DNA from: Fidelibacterota bacterium
Lineage (GTDB): Bacteria; Fidelibacterota; Fidelibacteria; Fidelibacterales; Fidelibacteraceae
DNA length: 6,978 bases
Direction of reading: 5' to 3'
NCBI GenBank assembly: GCA_030596185.1
Contig: JAUVKP010000060.1
Span: forward strand, 1-6,978
Shown piece after piece: positions 1 to 4,851 of this stretch (position 1 is its first letter; each line of letters begins with the position of its first letter). The position numbers were made by a program, and so were the translations under genes. The notes beneath the pieces were generated by a model. It was not told the origin of the DNA. It did no database searches and saw nothing but the letters and a program-made list of their open reading frames with translations.

Positions 1-1024
1 ATTGTTCTCGAAGAATTCGATCCATGATAAGTTTTTCTAAGGCATCTGCTGCAGATTCAATATCCCCTTTTGGAATAATAAACCCGGTTTTACCATTTTC
101 AACTACTTCGGGAAGTCCACCCTCATCAGATACAACAACCGGTTTTTCACAAGCGCCGGCTTCAATAACTACAACACCAAAACTTTCTTCTAAAGAAAGA
201 GCTGCAAATATATCCAAAGCATTTAAAAACTCCGGGATCTTATCATGCTTAAGCTGACCTGCAAAATATACATCTTTATCTACGCCAAGTTTTTGGGTTA
301 AACTAATAAGTTTATTTTTTGCAGATCCCTTACCCGCTATACCAAGTTTTAATGGTAATTTCCGGTGCTTCTTTGTAAGTATTGCGAACGCTTGTATGAG
401 ATGATCAATAGCATATTTATCTTCAAGAGGTTTTGCTGTACCAATTACGATATCTTCATTATCAAAAGGGAATACTGTCTTTTTTGAAATGGTTTTGTCG
501 GCCTTGAATACTTCAGTATCAATGCCAAAAGGTGTAACCTCAATGTGTTTCCGGGTAAATATATTTGTTTGTTTGGCCATAACATGACTTGTTGATAGAA
601 TCTTATCTGCCCGGGATAGATTTGATCTTATTATTTGTTTATGAATAAAAGATCTATTGGGAAAATGAAATACATCATAGCCCCAAGCCGAAATGATCAA
701 AGGATGAAATCCTGACCTTGCCCCCAGAAGTCCATAGCTTGACGCAAAATGGGCATGTACAATATCCGGAGCAAAAGCGGAAATTATTCTTTTTAAGTTT
801 GGGATGACCTTTAGATAGGAAAGTTTATTTAGTCCTCCCCATTTGGTCTTATACTGACTTAGATTATAAATTGTATATGTAAATTGACCCTTAGTATTTA
901 TATAATCACTGCCGTCAAATTTATTCAAACTGAACAGATGAATAATGTGACCTTCTTTTAAAAGAGAACTCACCCATTTTTTCGTATGTACCGAATCACC
1001 GTCAGCTAGGTATAAAATACGCAT
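1..1024 (-). CDS. GT4-family glycosyltransferase, 3' end cut by window edge
   Basis: Retaining GT-B glycosyltransferase that moves a sugar from a nucleotide-sugar onto a lipid-linked glycan at the cytoplasmic face of the inner membrane. The frame is open from ATG at 1024 to the window edge (341 codons, no stop). Seen: N-terminal MRILYLADGDSVHTKKW, the usual first Rossmann strand; HAHFASSYG (90-98) and SAWGYDV (112-118) in the acceptor half; TPFGID (164-169) at the inter-domain linker. The donor half has GTAKPLEDKYAID (195-207), GIAGKG (228-233), and EESFGVVVIEAG (279-290), whose E280 and E288 form the EX7E motif, followed by GGLPEVVENGKTGF. The usual Arg of the donor-phosphate loop appears as Lys198; Lys203 is kept. 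Family members are about 370-390 aa, so only a short C-terminal helix should be missing. It starts 5 bp after the polymerase gene, so the two are probably cotranscribed. Sugar specificity cannot be read from the sequence. Confidence 0.93.
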   Translation of the reverse strand, partial: MRILYLADGDSVHTKKWVSSLLKEGHIIHLFSLNKFDGSDYINTKGQFTYTIYNLSQYKTKWGGLNKLSYLKVIPNLKRIISAFAPDIVHAHFASSYGLLGARSGFHPLIISAWGYDVFHFPNRSFIHKQIIRSNLSRADKILSTSHVMAKQTNIFTRKHIEVTPFGIDTEVFKADKTISKKTVFPFDNEDIVIGTAKPLEDKYAIDHLIQAFAILTKKHRKLPLKLGIAGKGSAKNKLISLTQKLGVDKDVYFAGQLKHDKIPEFLNALDIFAALSLEESFGVVVIEAGACEKPVVVSDEGGLPEVVENGKTGFIIPKGDIESAADALEKLIMDRILREQ

Positions 1025-1029
1025 ATCTT

Positions 1030-2424
1030 TTATCCGCTTTCTTTTTTTGCTTTGTCTTTTTTAGCTATTATGCGTCCAAAAGCAACGTGAAGACCTAAAA
1101 ATAACCATAGTAGCGGTTCCTCAAAAAACCGTCCTTCTGCCTGAGAGCTAATTAAAATAATAATTATTGAAGCTACTATTATTAGTGAATACGCTTTTAG
1201 CTTTAGATCTTTCGTTCGATAATTAATTCTAAATTGTTTATACACAAAGATCAAAAATATACAAAATATACAAAATCCGATAATACCTTGCTCCGCAAGA
1301 ATTGTTACAATATAGGTATGCGATAGTGTTGCGCTGTTTATACCCCATGGAAGTAAATCAAGATATCTTTCAATCATCATGGTTTGAAATCCGCCCGCCC
1401 CAATACCGTAGATGGGACTGCCGATGAACATTAATGCCCCTCCTAGCAATAAACCTGCCCGGGTGCCAATATCATATAGTGCCAATCCCTGTTCTCTTGC
1501 ATCCATCAATTGCATAAAAACGGGAATAGCAATTAAGGTAACCAATATCAAGCCAATAATTATTCCTCTCCGTTGACTGCTTTTTAGAAAGAAAGAAATA
1601 AAAAGTAATGTAACAATAAATACCGCAAGCCCTTGTCTTGAAACTGTCAGTAATAATGTAATTCCGGCAATTACAATTGATATATCCATAAATTGAGGCT
1701 TTATGATGTATACTTTTTTCAATCTTAAAATCAGTAAAGAAATGAGAATTATTACAATAAAACGAGCAAAAATATTCGGATCAAGAAAAGTTGCTGCTGC
1801 CCGTCGTCCATTATCAAACCAAAGATAGTAATTGAAAACATATTCAAAGATACCCTCCAAACATAGAACAACCCCAACAATGATCAATATTTTCCAAATT
1901 AAGGAAAAATCCTCTTCTTTTCTAATAAACTGCGTAACCATTGTAAAAAACAGGAAATATATTACATATCGGAATGTTTCAATCAATCCTTTTGACATAT
2001 CCGGACTGATCAATATAGCCGATAAAAAATAATACCCGATAAAAATAGCCAGAATATAGGTGATCTTATGCTTAATAAAAGGAACGAGATGTTTAAGATC
2101 ACTTAGAAACCAAATAATAAAGGAATAAAGCATAAATAATCTTGCAAGATCAAAGACCGAATTAAACATTCCATCTTTAGCTTCAATTGTTTGAAAAAAG
2201 GGTATAAGAGTTTTTGTTACTTCTAAAGGGATCAAGAAAATAATGATCCCGATTATATATTTTCTGTCTTTTATGATCAAGGGGGTTAATGAAAGAAAAA
2301 TGAAAAAGATCCATAGAGCAAATACACCTTCAATAAAATCCATTATTACTAAAAACAGATATACAATATTAATAGCAATTAATAGGATTAAAGGCTTTAT
2401 ATCAATTCTTTTTTCATTCAACAT
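1030..2424 (-). CDS. O-antigen polymerase/ligase family (Wzy_C-type) membrane protein
   Basis: Polytopic inner-membrane protein of 464 aa, likely to polymerise undecaprenyl-linked repeat units on the periplasmic side (Wzy role) or to ligate the finished chain (WaaL role). About 12 hydrophobic segments are visible, beginning at residues 11-28, 35-50, 57-73 and 91-107 and ending with 411-427 and 434-449. The Wzy_C-type core lies at about 205-395: GRRAAATFLDPNIFA (206-220), LLTVSRQG (258-265), the loop GIGAGGFQ (340-347), and SHTYIVTILAEQGIIG (368-383), whose His369 and EQG pattern are characteristic of the family. The N-terminus (MLNEKRIDIK before the first helix) fits a cytoplasmic start. The start lies 5 bp after the chain-length gene stop and has no Shine-Dalgarno sequence, so translation is probably coupled. 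The neighbouring chain-length and export genes favour polymerase over ligase, but sequence alone does not separate the two. Confidence 0.9.
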   Translation of the reverse strand: MLNEKRIDIKPLILLIAINIVYLFLVIMDFIEGVFALWIFFIFLSLTPLIIKDRKYIIGIIIFLIPLEVTKTLIPFFQTIEAKDGMFNSVFDLARLFMLYSFIIWFLSDLKHLVPFIKHKITYILAIFIGYYFLSAILISPDMSKGLIETFRYVIYFLFFTMVTQFIRKEEDFSLIWKILIIVGVVLCLEGIFEYVFNYYLWFDNGRRAAATFLDPNIFARFIVIILISLLILRLKKVYIIKPQFMDISIVIAGITLLLTVSRQGLAVFIVTLLFISFFLKSSQRRGIIIGLILVTLIAIPVFMQLMDAREQGLALYDIGTRAGLLLGGALMFIGSPIYGIGAGGFQTMMIERYLDLLPWGINSATLSHTYIVTILAEQGIIGFCIFCIFLIFVYKQFRINYRTKDLKLKAYSLIIVASIIIILISSQAEGRFFEEPLLWLFLGLHVAFGRIIAKKDKAKKESG

Positions 2425-2429
2425 GAATG

Positions 2430-3503
2430 CTACTTGTCTTGTGTTTCTTTTAGGAGGACATATACGCCGGAGGTTAACAATGCAAACATAAAAGCCGCTA
2501 TGACAATGACTGCTTTTTTAGGCTTTGCCTTCCGATCTGGTCGATGGGCATAGTCCAAGACCTCAAACGTTGGCACAAATTTAGCCTCGCTGATCTTTGC
2601 TTGTTCATACAAAGGGCCCATAAACATCAGGACTTCGTTGAAGTATTCGATCTTTCGTTCCATTTGTTGCATGAAAATTGAGATTTGTGGAGCCTTCTTA
2701 AGATCAATGAACAGGTCTCCCTCTTTTTTGAAAAGATCTTTATACTGGGTTCTCATATCATTTAGAGCAATTTCCTGGATCTCTATCGTTTGCTGACTCT
2801 TATTGGTCTGCTTCATGATCTTAAGTTCAGTTTCTTTTATAAGTATCTGATATTTTAACTCAGTTGCAAATTCAACTTCTGTTCTAATCTGATCTTCAAC
2901 ACTCAATACATTATTCGAATTCATAAAATACAATAGTTCATTTTCCAAGGTCCCAAGGCTATCCAAGATCGTTTGCATTTGGGATTCAATGAATACTTTT
3001 TCTTCTTTTCCAAATTGCGTTGCAAGTGAAGAGTTGATACTATCCAGAAGGAACACAACATAATTTGACATATCGGCAACGCGCTCCTGATCCTTGTCAA
3101 ATACTGTAATGACAATTTGGTTTTCATCACCCAGGCTCACACCGTAATTTTTTTCCTGAAATCTCTTTACGGCCAGGTCCATCCATTTTACATCATATTC
3201 CTCTACAAGATTATAGCGTTTACAAACCTGCTCTTTTAGACCCCGGCTATTTAAAATCGATAAATAGCGATTTGTGGGACCATCAGCTGCTCCAAAAAGA
3301 TTCATTGATCCGACCTGAAGGCTGGACATATCTAATACCTGTGATTGAGGTCGTATAACTTGTGCTGTTCCGGCATACCATTTAGGTAATAATAAGCTGA
3401 TCCCAATAGCCAGCAAACTCACAATAACTGTAAAAATTCCGATCAACCATTTATTTTTCATGAAAATTTTAAAATAATCGCGCAATGTAAGATCTTTTTC
3501 CAT
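2430..3503 (-). CDS. Wzz/GNVR-type polysaccharide chain-length determinant (no kinase domain)
   Basis: Inner-membrane polysaccharide co-polymerase that sets chain length and couples polymerisation to export. Numbering from MEKDLTLRDY (357 aa): Wzz-type N-terminus with TM1 at about 18-39; the typical post-TM segment KWYAGTAQVIRP (41-52); a long periplasmic region whose 165-265 part is charged and heptad-like, suggesting coiled coil; a GNVR-like stretch at about 270-318 (QQMERKIEYFNEVLMF, then YEQAKISEA); the proline-rich AHRPDRKAKPKK (319-330); and TM2 at about 330-351. The protein ends six residues later with no Walker motifs or Tyr-rich tail, so no BY-kinase is fused. A longer in-frame start at 3539 exists but overlaps the preceding gene by 17 bp. 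AAAGGG lies 7 nt before ATG 3503 (4 nt before the adjacent ATG 3506), so I prefer 3503. The stop lies 5 bp before the polymerase gene. Confidence 0.9.
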   Translation of the reverse strand: MEKDLTLRDYFKIFMKNKWLIGIFTVIVSLLAIGISLLLPKWYAGTAQVIRPQSQVLDMSSLQVGSMNLFGAADGPTNRYLSILNSRGLKEQVCKRYNLVEEYDVKWMDLAVKRFQEKNYGVSLGDENQIVITVFDKDQERVADMSNYVVFLLDSINSSLATQFGKEEKVFIESQMQTILDSLGTLENELLYFMNSNNVLSVEDQIRTEVEFATELKYQILIKETELKIMKQTNKSQQTIEIQEIALNDMRTQYKDLFKKEGDLFIDLKKAPQISIFMQQMERKIEYFNEVLMFMGPLYEQAKISEAKFVPTFEVLDYAHRPDRKAKPKKAVIVIAAFMFALLTSGVYVLLKETQDK

Positions 3504-3510
3504 CATAATT

Positions 3511-3516
3511 CCCTTT
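3511..3516 (-). promoter_or_regulatory. Ribosome binding site of the chain-length gene
   Basis: AAAGGG on the minus strand, 4 nt before ATG 3506 and 7 nt before ATG 3503. It lies downstream of the longer candidate start at 3539, so it argues for the shorter protein and removes the apparent overlap with the export gene. Confidence 0.65.
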
Positions 3517-3522
3517 ATAGTA

Positions 3523-4743
3523 TTAACTACCTGATGCAATATAGGCAGTTATTAACGTTGCGGTTATCGTAGCAAGCATTGAAATAAATGTCAAGACCGA
3601 TGTCTCACCGATCAATACATCATCCAATGATCTTTTCACAAGAATAATATCACCACGTTGAACTTGGGCATCATCAATCTTTCTGATCTTTTCGTCCCCT
3701 CTAATAATAACAACACTTTTGCTGTTACCTTTTTCGCTTACTCCTCCGGCCATAGAAATATAATCCATGATTGTATGTCCAGGAATAAAATTTAATGTAG
3801 CGGGTACGTTTACATGACCTGAAACAACGACTTGCGACAGTGTGGCAAATTCAACCCTGTCTCCAGCTTCTAATTGAAAAGAATTCATTCCTGTACTGGT
3901 TAGGAAAATACTATTACCGTTTCTTATGATCAAAACATTTTTAAAATCAATCTTTTCCGATAACTGAAGTTTCCTTCTTTGAAAATCCCCCAATGACTCA
4001 CCGGGAATAAAAGGAATCAATCCGGAGGTTGACACCGTATCGAAATAACTCGTGGAAGTCCTATTCTGAGATGTTATTGAAATAAAATTGTTAACTCGAA
4101 TCGGACCATATACTGAAATACATTCGTTTTCGATATCGGCATATGGAATAAATACACTTTCTCCCGCATGCAAATAGGGATTCATATTCAAATCTCCATT
4201 CACATAGAAATCATAGATATTAACCTTGCGAGTTTCATTTTTCGATCTTATTTCTATTGCATAGTCTTTACCTAAGTTATTTAAAGGTACGTTCTGTAAA
4301 AGATCACTTAAACGCCATGAAGCATTTATTGAATATATGCCTGGACTAATAACGGCACCGGCAATCGGAATTCTCAAATTCTTGATATTGTAAAGTGTAA
4401 TAACATTGTAAGCACCAGCTACTTTCCTAATTTCCTCAAGCGCTTGGCCTAAGGGCGTACCGGAAACCTTGACCTTGGCAACACCGGGGATAGAAATATT
4501 CCCTGTGGGGAGAACAGGAATAATAAATAGTGACTGTTCATTAACATTTTCGACTAGGAACTGATCCCCAACACCAACAATGTACGTATCTGGATCCAAT
4601 TCGTTTTCTAATTCCACGGGGGGTGGAATGACCAGAACCTTACCCCTTGGTGCTTGCTGTTCACTACTAAGCGGTAATTCAACCGCTATAGAAATGCCGG
4701 CAATGAACATGAAAACCAAAATTCCTATGATAATTTTTTTCAA
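3523..4743 (-). CDS. Wza-like polysaccharide export protein with SLBB domains
   Basis: Periplasmic/outer-membrane export component (OPX family) of 406 aa that forms the exit channel for a Wzy-dependent glycan and docks on the chain-length protein encoded next. Domains: signal peptide at 1-20 (KK followed by a hydrophobic run ending SIA); poly-export domain at about 50-115 (DTYIVGVGDQFLVEN, PTGNISIPG); SLBB 1 at about 124-200 (IPIAGAVISPGIYSI to LHAGESVFIPYA); a second SLBB-like unit at about 207-300 (SVYGPIRVNNF to LEAGDRVEFA); SLBB 3 at about 305-370 (VVVSGHVNVPATLNF, MAGGVSEKG, RGDIILVKR); and a hydrophobic C-terminal helix at about 382-402. There is no Cys near the signal-peptide cleavage site, so unlike E. 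coli Wza it is not predicted to be a lipoprotein. The start is TTG 4743, the only reasonable choice: an in-frame TAG lies at 4767-4765, no ATG follows before it, and AAAGGAG sits 7 nt upstream. First gene of the apparent export operon. Confidence 0.92.
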   Translation of the reverse strand: MKKIIIGILVFMFIAGISIAVELPLSSEQQAPRGKVLVIPPPVELENELDPDTYIVGVGDQFLVENVNEQSLFIIPVLPTGNISIPGVAKVKVSGTPLGQALEEIRKVAGAYNVITLYNIKNLRIPIAGAVISPGIYSINASWRLSDLLQNVPLNNLGKDYAIEIRSKNETRKVNIYDFYVNGDLNMNPYLHAGESVFIPYADIENECISVYGPIRVNNFISITSQNRTSTSYFDTVSTSGLIPFIPGESLGDFQRRKLQLSEKIDFKNVLIIRNGNSIFLTSTGMNSFQLEAGDRVEFATLSQVVVSGHVNVPATLNFIPGHTIMDYISMAGGVSEKGNSKSVVIIRGDEKIRKIDDAQVQRGDIILVKRSLDDVLIGETSVLTFISMLATITATLITAYIASGS

Positions 4744-4750
4744 AACAAGA

Positions 4751-4757
4751 CTCCTTT
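4751..4757 (-). promoter_or_regulatory. Strong ribosome binding site before the TTG start of the export gene
   Basis: AAAGGAG on the minus strand, 7 nt before TTG 4743. A second TTG at 4748 is out of frame and runs into TGA after one codon. The strong site compensates for the non-ATG start and fixes the protein's N-terminus. Confidence 0.8.
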
Positions 4758-4777
4758 GTGTATACTATTAGTCCTAT

Positions 4778-4799
4778 TGATAATAAAACCAGCTTATCA
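4778..4799. repeat. Short inverted repeat overlapping the promoter candidate
   Basis: Arms TGATAA (4778-4783) and TTATCA (4794-4799) are perfect reverse complements separated by 10 nt. The dyad overlaps the -10 candidate and could be an operator, but six-base AT-rich arms are weak evidence. Confidence 0.25.
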
Positions 4800-4824
4800 T
4801 ATAAATATAGTTTATTTCTTGAAA
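4796..4824 (-). promoter_or_regulatory. Weak promoter candidate for the polysaccharide operon
   Basis: TATGAT (4801-4796) matches the -10 consensus at 5 of 6 bases. It is preceded by a 17-nt spacer and TTTCAA (4824-4819), which matches TTGACA at only 3 of 6. Its position, about 40 bp before the ribosome binding site, is sensible. Such matches arise easily by chance in AT-rich DNA, and FCB-group housekeeping promoters can differ from the E. coli consensus. Confidence 0.25.
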
Positions 4825-4851
4825 AATTAAAAATTCTTTCTCTTAATATAA

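Larger units (their letters stand above)
4744..4851 (-). other. 108-bp intergenic region, probable operon leader
   Basis: This is the longest non-coding gap in the window, between the stop of the T9SS-sorted protein and the TTG of the export gene. It is very AT-rich. It holds the ribosome binding site, a weak promoter candidate and a short dyad, listed separately. I found no GC-rich hairpin followed by a T-run, so readthrough from the upstream gene cannot be excluded. Confidence 0.6.

Noticed and set aside
24..257. Plus-strand ORF of 77 codons
   Set aside because: It lies entirely opposite the GT4 glycosyltransferase donor-binding half, and its Ser/Thr-rich translation has no recognisable features.
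2450..2459. GGAGG on the plus strand near 2452-2457
   Set aside because: It looks like a ribosome binding site but is on the opposite strand from every gene here and lies inside the C-terminal coding sequence of the chain-length gene.
1832..2491. Two plus-strand ORFs (1832-2032 and 2243-2491)
   Set aside because: Both are antisense to the polymerase coding sequence, the second running slightly into the end of the chain-length gene. Their translations show no domain signature.
2921..3130. Minus-strand ORF of 69 codons in another frame
   Set aside because: It is nested in the chain-length gene, whose own frame gives a coherent Wzz/GNVR protein.
4580..4771. Plus-strand ORF of 63 codons crossing the start of the export gene
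   Set aside because: It is antisense to the signal peptide and leader of a well-supported gene, and its translation is not recognisable.
4821..4850. Possible terminator after the T9SS-sorted gene
   Set aside because: The sequence is AT-rich with T-runs but has no stable GC-containing stem, so it does not meet the usual form of an intrinsic terminator.
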